This document shows positions 7,889-20,600 of a DNA stretch of 52,405 nucleotides, one piece after another (position 1 is the stretch's first letter; every line of letters begins with the position of its first letter). The DNA comes from a virus. A program made the position numbers and the translations under genes. The stretch is from IMG/VR virus record IMGVR_UViG_3300009183_000119, positions 1 to 52,405 of that record; one strand, 5' to 3'. The notes under the pieces are model-generated. The model searched no databases. It was not told where the DNA came from and worked only from the letters and a program-made list of their open reading frames with translations.

Positions 7889-8494
7889 TTATGCCGCACT
7901 CAAGTTAGTTAAAGTTTGAATACGTAAAGTATAATCTATCTGTATCTGACGATTTAAACTCTTTTGTACCGGGTGAAAAATTACATGGGTGATTAATAAT
8001 AAATCACTGGCGCTTCCGTTCCAGCACTGTAGCCCTAGCTCGTCAAACACATATTCACCATTAAAGTTGGTGCTATTATCAAATGCTTGCTGTCCAGCAG
8101 GCTCGCCGTAATCCAACAAACAAGTGGTTATGATATCAGTGTACACATTACCCGACGTGTGTACCACAGTCATGTAGTTGTTAGCAGGATCTGTATTGGC
8201 AGCTGAGTTATCGTCAACTACTTTGCTGTAGGTTTCGTTGTACAGGCTGGCATTTTGTCCAGTGGTGTTTGGTGGCAAATAGGTAATAACGCCTGTGGGA
8301 TCTACAGCACTGCCACCATTGCCAAATGCCATTTTATAAATGTATCCAGTGTTTCTATCAGCTAAAGTATTGGCCATACAAATACTGATGTTTTCGTAGT
8401 GAATTGCGTTCTTTTTGTCTAACAAGACTGCGCCTGTGGTGGGATCTGTAATCTTAACAAACCCTTCAATTTTACATAGGCCTGGTTGGATCAT
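7889..8494 (-). CDS. Virion-associated protein with GF(V/I)KI.DP domain
   Basis: A 201-aa protein. Residues about 9-34 (KIEGFVKITDPTTGAVLLDKK then NAIHYENIS) form a module repeated in the small gene just upstream (8491-8622). The remainder is beta-rich with Asn/Asp/Thr loops (YKMAFGNGGSAVDP, EYVFDELGLQCW), and the end IQIDYTLRIQTLTNL resembles a terminal beta strand of baseplate or fibre proteins. Its ATG overlaps the stop of the upstream gene (ATGA at 8491-8494). Location among structural genes suggests a tail or baseplate attachment protein; function not proven. Confidence 0.6.
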   Translation of the reverse strand: MIQPGLCKIEGFVKITDPTTGAVLLDKKNAIHYENISICMANTLADRNTGYIYKMAFGNGGSAVDPTGVITYLPPNTTGQNASLYNETYSKVVDDNSAANTDPANNYMTVVHTSGNVYTDIITTCLLDYGEPAGQQAFDNSTNFNGEYVFDELGLQCWNGSASDLLLITHVIFHPVQKSLNRQIQIDYTLRIQTLTNLSAA

Positions 8495-8622
8495 GCTCGT
8501 TTCTCCACAAATACTTGTTTGGTTTTTGGATCAAAAATCTTTATAAATCCTTCAACACTGATAGACCCAGTTTCGTTGGGGCGTTTTGGTGCAGGAGTTG
8601 GTTGTTTAGTATTATCGCTCAT
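8491..8622 (-). CDS. Small 43-aa protein, duplicate of the neighbour's N-terminus
   Basis: A short gene starting MSDNTKQPTPAPKRP and ending in KQVFVEKRA. After a Pro-rich lead, SVEGFIKIFDPKTKQVFVEK lines up with IEGFVKITDPTTGAVLLDKK at residues about 10-29 of the 201-aa protein, so the two look like a duplication in which only the N-terminal module was kept. The stop overlaps the next ATG as ATGA, supporting translation and coupling. A late-promoter-like GTAAATAA lies at 8629-8636. There is no good ribosome site. It may be a stand-alone adaptor or a decayed copy. Confidence 0.6.
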   Translation of the reverse strand: MSDNTKQPTPAPKRPNETGSISVEGFIKIFDPKTKQVFVEKRA

Positions 8623-8628
8623 TGTAAT

Positions 8629-8636
8629 TTATTTAC
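8629..8636 (-). promoter_or_regulatory. Candidate late promoter element (GTAAATAA)
   Basis: GTAAATAA on the minus strand, six bases before the ATG at 8622, close to the TATAAATA late-promoter box. If it is used, the transcript would begin at about the start codon. Confidence 0.35.
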
Positions 8637-8641
8637 CTGGA

Positions 8642-11600
8642 TTATAAGCCCCGTAAAAACCTTGCGGCCGCTGTTTCGGTAATCTGCAACGGATTACCAT
8701 TGCTGGCGGTGCCAGAGCCTTGCGCATACCATGTAACTCCACGGCGTACCAACAGTGTAACCTCGCTACCAGCTGCTGGCGCTGTTTCAAACACAATTTC
8801 AACTGGGTTGCTAGCAACAAGTGTATAGCCAGAAACTTGAACTATGGATTCAGATTCTGGAGCGGTCACAAATGTCAATGTTGTGTTGGTTATTGAGTAA
8901 TCTGTAACACTGGTTTGCACGGCTCCGTTAACAGTTACAATTGAATCTGTTAACGCAACTATTCCAGTTAGTGCAAATTTAACAGTACTACCGTTACCAA
9001 TAAAATGTTCTGATTGTTTGATTCCACCCACGTATACTTCAAGTGCATCTAAGCGCAATGTACTATCTTCGGAGGTTAAATTGATATTATCAGCAGTAAA
9101 AACAGTAGTGGTTCCATCACCCAGGGTATTGGTACTCACAAGGTAATCTTGATAATTTTCTGGCAACAAGTTGCTACGACCCATATTGTACACTATGGAT
9201 CCATTGGCATGTGCTGTAATGGCTGTGCCAGCCGTGCCACGCATCAACCCACTGATAGTATTATTTGCTGTATCTCTGTAACGATACATAATGCGTTCGG
9301 CGTTGATGGTTGCAACTCCCCAAATGTTGATATCAAAATTAGGTTCAGCTAGTGCACCAGCATTGGCCACATAGATTATGTCAGTATTGACAGTCACAGC
9401 AGATGTAGTAGTGGTGGTAGTTGCTGGGGTGATGCGGTAAGTAGCCTGCACTCCACGCATGTCTTGGAATATGCGGAAAGCCATGCTTTCTGGCACTACA
9501 AAATTTGTAAACTGTGTGATCATAACCACGTCAGCTGCTCCTAAGATACCAGACGTCAAAATTACCTCAGTGCCGCTCACAGTGAATCCAATATTGTTAA
9601 ACAGTCTACGCCCATTTAATGATACCCACAAACGATCTGGGTCGGTTATTACAACGCCCATATCAAGATTGTTTATAGTCACAGTAACACCAGAGCTATA
9701 ATCATAGCTACCTGCGGCACCAGTAACAGTTCCTACATCAAAGTCGGTACTGTCGTAGGGTTCTACTACTGTGACTCCGGTAGTAACAGGGCCTACAAAA
9801 CACTGACTTAATATTTGTTGTTGACGTGTGTCATTCCAGGTGGTAACAGCTATAACCTCGCCGTCAATAGGAACAAGACCGCCGATTGAATTAAATACCA
9901 GTTGATTACCGTTGACATAGCATTGAGTATTGGTTATTACATAGATCAGTATCTCTGAACCAACAGGCGGTTCTGTAATAAAGATCACTTCTCTTAGCGT
10001 GCCATCGTAGGGTTCTAATACAAAATCCACATACAATATTTGCGGCTCATCATCAATATACACATGTACTTCGTTGTCTACAATTATAGACTGACTGAAT
10101 CCTAGTCTGTCTGGCAAGGTGTAAGCTGTACTACCATCGCCCACATGACGGATTCCTGCCGCAGTTCTAGCACGAACACCGTTGACTGTGACTATTACAC
10201 TGTCTGGATTTACATACTCAAGATTGTTGTCAAGGGTATAAGTCAACACAGAAGTAACACCATCAATTAACTGTGTTTGTGGTGCACTCCAACTGTAATT
10301 AACTGTGGTATCATTTACTACGGTAGGTGCCAGCACATACAAGGCAATGCTATCGGTATTTGTGTAGGTTGTGTCAAACGTAACAGTGGTATTTTGCGCA
10401 CCATCTGCGGCATAGGTATAATCAGTGGTTATTACGCCATTTACAAAAATTACAAATTCTTGTATTTGTTCAGTGCCGGTAGCAGTATAATAGGCCACAG
10501 GAACTGTAATAGTATTGCCTACATCAGCACCGTTGTATATATTTTTGTAAAGTTGATTACCGCCTCCAATTTCGTAGGCAGTGATTACAATTATGTCGTC
10601 AGTGTTGACATTGCCACTGGGTATCATGGTTACAGTTTGGGCTACATAGTCTACTGTGTAATCACCATCTAGGTGCAGGTCTATACTTTGGGTTTGATTG
10701 GCCACTGATACTAGGGCTGTGTATGGCAATAGTCCAGCAAAACTTAAAATTAACTCGGATAAACTTACAGTGTATTTAATGTTGGCACTTGGGAATCCAT
10801 GACCGCGTTGCAACCAGTCCGCTCCAGGACGTGTGTACACACGTAGATCTAGGGTGTCAAATTCTGCACCTGGTACTAGCTCTTCTGGCGCATGGCTACT
10901 GTAAGGCCCAACATATTTGCCGCCGTCCACGTTGATGTCTGTAGCTCTGGTACCAAGGTATGGGTCTATATATTCGCTACTGTAGCGAGCATCCAAGATT
11001 GCCGGGTCGTAAGTTGGGCGACCAGAAGCATCATACGAAAGATTGTCAAATGGGTTGATATCGTAGTTGCCCACATCAAACCCAGTGTTTTGATTAAAGT
11101 CCGGAGCATCAACTTGTACACCTGGATAGCTAACTCCATCAATTAAAAGTGGCAAGCTAAGTCCAGGCATATTAACCGTAGGCACATAGAATCCCATGGT
11201 GCGATCTACACCACTTAATGAATCAGCGTCGACTAAATTCCACTCTTCAATAACAAAGGTTGAAGACGATTGTGTGGTATTGGCTGACCAAACACGATTG
11301 TTCCAACGCACCTGCTCGCCTTCAGAATAGACTACATTGGCCTGCCATTCATAAATGGTAGTGACATATTGATAACGGTCGTACTTGATAGTGGTCTTGA
11401 TGCTTCTGACTAAATTGTTGCTCATTACAGGCACTAATTTTATAGCGGCTGTAGTAAAGTTAGGATAGTCTCCGTCAATAGCAATTAATGGAGTAGTCAA
11501 ATAACCAGATCCGTGTACGGTTATTGTAACCGTGGCAATGGTGCCGTTTGCTCTAAGAACGGCTGAGGCTTGGGCACGTGGTCCTGTGTAAGTTAAAGTT

Positions 11601-14600
11601 GCAGTGCCGTTGACTACGCTTCCTAAGGTAATTGTTGGTGCAGTGTTGCTGGTGGTTCCAGCCACAGTTACAGTATAGAGATTGTTACGATAAGCAATTT
11701 GCTCCCCAACAGTGTATGCGGTATCAGCAGTCCATTCAGCACCAATAGTTATAACCGGTACTATGGTATATGTAGTTGTGGTATCAATTACATCAATGCT
11801 GTCTACGTTTAATGTATAGTTATTGACCCAGTCGCTCCACGGACGTTCTAACCATATCTGTGCATTACTAGCAGTATCACTGGTGAACGATTGGTTTACA
11901 CTGTCGCTATAAGTGTATGGAGTTAATACAGGACTTATAAACTGTGGGAGGGCTAGCGTGGTATTCCAGTAGGCTGGGACATCATAGTCAGTTAATGCAC
12001 CCGGATAAGTGTCAATGCCATCATAGATTAGATTAAACGCAAGATTTTGTACGTGGTATGGCTTGACCTCGTTGAGATAATCCAACACAAAAGTTTGGTT
12101 GTCTGGTTGATAAAGTTCATATGGCAACAGGCCACGGATCACATGATCTACGTTGATGTAGCTGGATTTAAACAACCAGTTGGGGCTAGTAAATTCGCTG
12201 TAGATAAATTTAAATGCCAGGATCAATGCTTGGTTGCGATTGATAAGTAAATCGTCAATGAACAGTTCTTCATTGATGGCTTTGATAATTTGACGAGTTT
12301 CAAGTACAGGTTCTTGATCAAAATAATTTGCATCAAATACTTCAGCATCAAATCCGTATCCGCCTGCGGCATAATCCCACAGCACTGAACTAAACTTAAT
12401 GGTTCCATCTTCAAGTCCCACACGGTCAAAACCAAGAGTGGTACGTAAATAAATTTCAAATTTGCCTTGACCGTTTGCAGTAACTTTGACACTGCCGCCC
12501 ACAGGTGCTTGTGTTAGGCTTAATGTTTGTAAGCCAGCTGTGTTGGCCACAGTGGCAACAGGTTGAATACTGCTATTGTATCCGGGCAGGTACCAGTTGA
12601 TGTAATTCCAATATAGTGGAGTGTCATAGTTTTGTACCTGCACTAGATTTAATACACGTTCACCGGGCAAGGTGCCAAGAGCAACTTCGTATATGGTCCA
12701 ACGTCCATCTTGGCTGGTGTCAGATAACACTAAATATAGATATCCAATGGGTACTACATAAAGATCTTGGTAGGCCAATATTTCCAGCGTAGCCACTTCA
12801 TAATTCCAAGCACCAGAGTTGACTGCTGGAGTGGGTTCGCTGCTGTTTAACAAACGGAAACTGCGAGTTTCACTTATAGGATATTGTGCCAGTACAGTAT
12901 TAGCATAACCTAAATAATTTTCAAGTGCTTTAAAGCGGTTGGCAAACATGCTCTGGCGTGGGCGGAACTGTACGCCATACTGTATGCCTGGGCTTAACAG
13001 AGGATCTGGTACAGCAGCACCTGTGACGGTTGCACCACAGAAGCTGTCTAGGAATTTACGATATAAATTTGCATTTAAAAATGCATCAGCTTGGCCGTCA
13101 GCAATAAACGCATATTCTGTGTGTATGTCATTGTCGCCACCAGGTGCTTGACGGTCATACTCAATATGTAATATAGTATCAAATGCTGACAGCAGAGTGT
13201 CAGCATTGTAAATAGCAACAGAGTTGGCAGACAAGGCAGCTATGTAGGGCAAGCCACTGCTGCTAGGATTTAAAATATAACTAGCAATGGCTGTGGCACT
13301 TAGAGTTTTGCCGTGTGTGGTTGCCACGGTATTGATTCCAACTACCCAAAAATAATAAGTTGTAATTAACAAGCCTTGATTGTCAACGGACGAGTAAACA
13401 GTATAACTAGTGGTACTAAGTGGTATGCCTGTGCCTGTGTAGTTTACAGGCGGCACTGAGCTAGCAGTCCACTGATAGATATTAATAGTACTGCCTGGAA
13501 ATACTTGACCCCATCTGCGGCTGGCATAATCTATATTGTCTTGATTGGCGTTAATAAATCTAACTGAATTGGTATCCCACCAGATCTCGCCTTCGTGTGC
13601 TGGTCCCCAGCTGGTGCCTATGTTATGTACTGTTCCAGTGTTGTAACTAGCCGGATCAACTGCACCAATGTAGTCAATGTTTCTACGAGCCACACCCAGG
13701 ATTTTGCCTTGTAACGGATCAATATAGTCAAAGTAGGTCTGTGTGCTGTTCAGTAGTTTATCATATGAATAAACTGAATTGATTAAATTTACATCAACTA
13801 CAGGTTGTTGAGCATAGAGTACCTGCCATACTGCGGCGTCATTGGCATTGTTTAATACTGATACACTGCCATAGTTTACACTGCTATCGCCCAGGTCGCT
13901 GCCTGGTGCACCTACTAGTAATCTACCATTTCGATAGTTGACTGCTGTACCAAATAGATCTCCAGTGGCCAAAGTAGTCACATAAACTTGTTGTCCAAAT
14001 ACAAACTGTCCTGGATTAGATATACTGCCGTCGGCGCTAGGCAAGAAATCATATGTAAATACCACTCCAGAATTACGAATGTATCCAAAGAACGTAGTGC
14101 TACGATCATCAAAATAAGTTTCGCCAGCATCAAAGGTGGTTGGTTCGTACACGTTGCCATTAGGTGCGCCTACTACTAAATTTACAGCACCGGTGTTTAC
14201 ATTCACTGCGGCACCAAATTGTGCAAAGTCTGTAGGTGCTGGGCTTGTAATAGTTTGTGTGTAGGCATAGGTTACAAAGCCAAGATCATAAAATGCTGAC
14301 CCAATTGTACTATCATTTGCGGCCACACCAGGTAACACAGTGAGCTTGTTAAATTCTTCAGAGGCTGCAAGATTGATCACACTTACTGTCATACGGCCAG
14401 CTACTACTAAAATTTCTGCGCCTAATGCTGGAGTTGATACAAATGCAATTTGTTGTGTAGTGTTGTTGTAGGTGTAGTTCATCCCAGCAACTTGTAACGC
14501 ATTATTAATGTAGACTACTGTGGTATATGCACTGGCAGCAGAATAAATGTTGCCAATGTTAAATATTTTTGTTGCGCCGTCGCCGATTAATATAACATTA

Positions 14601-17600
14601 GTTGCGTTGGTTGCTACAATATTGGGTATACCAGCAGAGTTAATAGCGGTTACTAACCCGGCCACAGTATTATTGGGGCTGTTGGGTACAGTTACTTCTG
14701 TATGGTTAACACGAATAGTATCGCCAGCAGTCAAAGTAGGGTTGGCCACAGTGCTGGTGGTTATGCCATATACCCTTGACTGATTTACTTGACGTTGAAC
14801 CATTCCAGCTTGCGGAACCCCACTAGCAAACGAATCCAATGGAGCGCCAACATATACACTACAACTGTTAGGACAGATGTCTATGCTATGACCAAATTGT
14901 GATTCATCAATCACGGTATTGGTTGTGAATCTCTGCACAAATTGGAATTGGTTAGTTTCAATTTCTAACGTGTCGCCCACAGTTAAGGGCACTGAACTAG
15001 ACAGCACAATAGCACTTCCACTCACAGTAAATTCACCATTGATGTATTGAGCTGTATTGGTTAGATATTGTTTGTTTAATACCACTGCCACAGGATTGGT
15101 ATATTCTCCAGGAATTGCATAGGTCAGTTGTGTGGTATTGGTGATTATGTACTTGACTATACTACGATCAAATGCATACACCGCACCTGCATTGTCAATG
15201 GTATCCCCGGCAGAATTTACAGCACTGTCATACGGTGCGCCTACTAAAATTTGTGTGCCTACTATGTTGGTAGCGAGGCTATGTCCAAGTTGAGCATTGG
15301 GATCTACAGTGATAGGATAATAATTGGAATCAAGAGTATTTACATACTGCCAATATGCGCCCTCTTCAGCCGACTGTACTGTAATGATGGCGCCTGGTAT
15401 AGGCACAGTAACAAATGTAAGTGTACCACTGCTGAACGTGTAATCAATGTAAGGACGTTGTAGTACACCGTTGACATTCACACGGAATGAATCATATGTG
15501 GTCACTGTGTACAAATAATTTGTTAGAGAAAATACTGCGGTATTGTTGACACCGCTACCAGTCCATGTAAATCCAGTGATACCACCACTGGTAACCGCAG
15601 TCACAGTAACAGTGATATTGTTGGCCGCACTTCCAACAGGATCAACCTGTAGGTAACTAATGGTCAATTGATTACCAACTGCATAATTAATACCAGGTGC
15701 TGTCAAGCTGACTGAATAATCTCCGCGAGTGTTAGTCACAGTAAATGTAGAGCCAGATCCTGATCCGGTAGTACTGCTTTGGGTCACTCCAACATAAGTT
15801 TCAAAATCCAGTTGCACTGCTGTGCGGCGCTGGATACGTACAGTATTATTAGCACCGGGCGTAGTTAAAAATTGAATCAGCACACCGTTAATGGTATAAT
15901 CTGTGCCATACACCTGCAGGTTATTATTAACAGTCACCAACAACTGGTCAGGATATGTTGAATCAATCATGATATTATTGTTGTAAACAAATGTAGCCGT
16001 TGTTCCGTTTGCAATGTAAGATACTGATTGACTAGGAACATCAACTCGTCCATAGGCATACACTTGATTTGCACCAGGAGCACTGATATAAATCCAACGC
16101 TCGTTGTCGCTTATTTGGACTGAGGTTCCAAATCCAATGGCACTAAAGTCTTGGTCTGGTGCCACTAACAATTGTGTTTGTACGTAATCGTTTGTGCCAG
16201 GAATCAAGTAAAGTATTGTGGCATATCCTGCGCCAGAGTTACTGGTGTTTGCACCAGCCACTGCCCAGGTACGATTACCAAAGTCTACACTGCATCCATA
16301 TCCACTAGTGTCTGTGGCCAGCAGTAATAGTTCTGTATTTTCAACATAGTCGTTGACGTTACCCAAACGATAAGTGTACACTGCGCCTGAGCCGCTTGCA
16401 GCAGCAGGAGCACCTACTAACAAAGCATAACGATCAGCACTTTGAGATACACTGGCGCCAAACAATGAATTAGCTTCTGGGGTGGTTGCTGACAGGGTAT
16501 CTATAGGCGCAAACGGATTGGTTTTTTGTATTACTTCCCAACGGCCTGACCCATCATTGTCGACCCAGGCTGTGGCACCGGGTATGAGTTGATTTACATA
16601 AGGTAAAGTCCCAACATCACTGGCCTGGCTTACACGCATGGTCTGTAGGTAAAATACAATGCCTATTCCGGTGAGTGTGGTCTGGTTAGAGTTAGTAAAT
16701 GCGTACTGGATGACCACACTGTCAATAGTTGGGCGGCTCAACACACGATACACACCGTCTACTGCATCGCTGAAGTAGCGAATAATTATTAAGTCACCTA
16801 CTGCAAGATCAACGGTGGTGCTAAACTGTGCGCGGCTTGTGCCGTTGAGATTGTCAGTTAACTGTGTTACACGACCTGTAACTTGAGCACATTGATAAAT
16901 GTTCCAGTCGTAGCTGTTGTCTTGTGCCACCCAAATTGTAGTGCCGTTGCCAACTGTACTGAGGTTTGCAGCAATATTGCTAGGATTGTTGAGATTGAAT
17001 ACTGTGATGTCTACGTCATTGATGTTGACGTAGCCTGCACTTGGCAAAGCAGTGTCTGAATTGGTGTTGTAGGTTGTAGGCAAGATGTCGGTATTGGGTA
17101 TTGCATAGCTTTCGGCCCAGAGATTGCTTAACAGGATGGACTGATCTGCCTGACTTATAGTGCCTGGTTGAATAATTTGTACTGTGCTAGGATTGCCAGT
17201 TAATACTGCTTCATTAAGCGCAATTTCAAACCAACTTCGATTGGCTTGTGCGCCGTATGTTCCGACTAGAATACCCCAATTTTCATATATGTTGTATTGA
17301 GCGGTTAACGGATTAAAGTCAACCTGAGTAAACAAATCTGTGGCCTGCGTGGATCCTTTGGTTTTAATAAATTGTTGATATAAACTTATTTGACTAGTGT
17401 CGCTTAAATTCAAATCCACCATGTACTGTCTTGGAGTAAAACCAATTAGGTTGTAGGCCAATAGGTCATTGTCTCTATTAAGATTGGCTGTTTGTGTGTT
17501 ATAACTGTTGGCCAACTGATCAGCCTTGGTTGCCAAGTTCTGTAATAGTCCTTGTTGTATAGCATCATAGTTGCTCTTGTACCAGTCCGCATATTCAAAC

Positions 17601-20600
17601 TTGAGTTTGGGCTGTATAATTGTTGCAGCCTGCCAATAACTATTTTTGTAAATGACAATGTCGCCTTTGGTGTACTTGGTGTTGGCCTTCCATGCCACTA
17701 CGTTGTTTTGATTTAATATAAATCCCTGGGCATTTAAGGTACCGTTCCATTGAGTGCTCGTGGCCGCAATCAGCTTGAGACGATTTTGTCTTTCGCCTGT
17801 GACAGTATTGTAGATTAAATCGTTAAAGATTGTGCGATTGTCTAGCACCACCATATCTTCATAATCAGTGAATTTCAACTGTAGATAATTGATAGTTTGG
17901 CTTCCACCAGGTTCTGGATTTAATCTAAATGTATTTCCTTCTCGTTGAATAATCAAATTTCTAGCATTAAATGCCTGACGATTTTGATCCAACAACAAAT
18001 TCTCTGGAGTGTAGGTCACAATGGAATCTACCACTGCACCAGCACGGAATGATATGACTTGGGTTGCAGATGGATTTAGGTTAATGATAGTCCCGTCAGC
18101 CCAACCTTGGTTAGCAAAGTATAGGAATTCCTGGGCCATCTGAATCCAGTCCAATGTATAGCCATTTTCTCTAGTGATAAATCTAAGACCTTGACTGCCT
18201 AGGTACTGGCCGTAGCTCAATAAAAAATCCACCACACTAGTCAAGTTGGTAAAGGTATAGCCGTACGGTATTTGTATTGTGCGGTCAGTGTATTGTTTAG
18301 GAACAGTTACTGATATGTTTCCACCTGTTAATGTTTGTGTAAGTCCAGTGACTTGGCTAGCTAGAGTTGAAAAATATGGAGTGACGGTACTGTAGCCATA
18401 CACACTGTACCCACCATCAACTACTTCTACAATCACAGCACTGTAGTCTATTCTGTTGAATGGCTGATTTTTGTACAACAATAAGTTGTAACTTTCAGGA
18501 GGAATCAATAAACTGCTGTTTTGGCTGTTGGGGCTACCTTTCTCCAGGTACATGGCCAAGTTTTGTTGTGCAATAAATGACGCAGCACGATAGCACAGGC
18601 GCACATCTAGGTTAGCTAGGTCGGTAGTCAAGGCGTCGGTACTATCAATACCTAACTGTTGATTGTAGTCAATAATCCAGTTGATATAACTGGCCTTGCT
18701 GACGCCGTTGCCGTAGACTTGTATGTTTTGTGGTTGTATTCTATAGCGACCGTTATAAAGATATTGATCAAATTCTGCACTGTACTTGTACAGATCACGA
18801 TCAGCAAACAAGCTGAAGAAATCTGCTGGGCGTGTAAGGATCAGCAGGCGCATAATGGCAAATGGATAACTTGAACTGGACCACCACGATGCTTCTACAG
18901 GGCCGCCATCGCCTACTTGCCAACTCTTGACAAACCCGTTGGGATTGTAAGCCCCCATAACACTGTAAAACGGTGGCAATAATTGCCCTTGACTATCAAC
19001 TGGAATTACAGATGTTAGTCCTGCCCGTATATACTTGGGATTTATGTAAGGTGCAACAGGATCCTTAATCAACCCTGCTGCTAGATCTTCCCACAACACC
19101 AAGTTATCACTGGTGTATGGCGCTGGACCATAAGTGTTTTCCCACCAGTCAGGTTGTTCGCTCAGACCCAACATTTCCCATGGCGTGATATTTGGAGTTA
19201 AGGTATCGTAGAACCAACGATAAATTCCGCGCCAGGCACCTAACAACGGTTGTTGGTCAATTCTGTTGCCAGCCTGACTGTAGTTGTAGGTAAACTCATT
19301 GTCGGCTATATATGTCTGTGAGGTATAGTTTAACTTGTTGGCACCTACCCAGGCTAAGAAATTTTCACCTAGGATCTGATTAACTTCGGCTTGTGTATAA
19401 TCTGTAGTGCGGAAATATCCAGGAATTACATCCTCGGCTACTACTGGAGGAGGGTTACCGTCGTTCTTAAGGTTATTAAAAATACGTTGTTCAAATTCCA
19501 ATAGCACTTGGTCGCGAATGTCGCCAAAGGCCACAGTAATACTTCCATCGTGTCCTTGGATTACTGGCGTAGGATTTACATAATCTTCATCTAAGAAAAT
19601 CTTAGGTTCATACTTAGGATATAGACCTAGCTTGGTAGGAGTGTTAGGAACAAAATTACCAGCCGTATCAGCATATTCATTGATGGTAACTACATCACCT
19701 ACTGTTAATGGTAATAGGATGGTTAACGTAGAACTTTCGATGCTGACCACATATCCGTAATCACGAGTCAATAATATATTGTTAATATAAACACAAAGAC
19801 CTTTATAGTTTGAAGTGGTAAAGTCATAGGTCTGTTCTGTGTTAAATCTGTTAGTAGTTATAGGATTAACAGTATAACTATTTGAAGTAAACACTGTGCC
19901 TGTGGGCAACATGTCGCTCCAATAGAATGGATTTATATTAGTTCTGCCTGTTGTAATTTGTGCAATCGACTGATCTAGTAATTTAGCCACGGTCCAATTG
20001 CCATAGTCTGCAATACTGAATGTGGTCACAGCATTCAACAACTGTGATTTAAATTTAATATATTCTGTGCTGTTGTAGGCAAGAGAAGCAAATATATTAT
20101 AGTTGGCATCTCGCATGAAATAACCAGTTAAGGTTAACGGTGAGCTCTGTTGTAATATTTGTAAACCGTAAGGAACGATATTGCCTAGGTCTCTAGTGTT
20201 GTTTGCACCAATAGGAGGACCTTGTAATGCTATGAGATTTTCTGTAAGTCCAATGTAGTGATTGCGTATGGTTCCTAATGTAAATTGATCACTGTTGCCG
20301 TTTAGCGGATTGTTTTCTAAATTAATAGGAACTTCATAAAATCCAGCCGCGCTAACTTGGTCACTTAGCACTGTTACCTCAATTAAATCACCGGGTACAT
20401 ACATGGTCAACAAATTAATTGTAGTTGTGTTGGAGCCTACTGTGTACTGATAATTATAGGCCTCTTGAAATTGTCCATTGGCATATATTTGTACAGCAGG
20501 AACTATAGTATTAGCATTAACAGCCACGTCCAGCAAGAGTGGGTTGCCATCATAGGTGAATTGAAACTGCTGGCGTACCAGGCTAGGAGTAACTGCGGTC

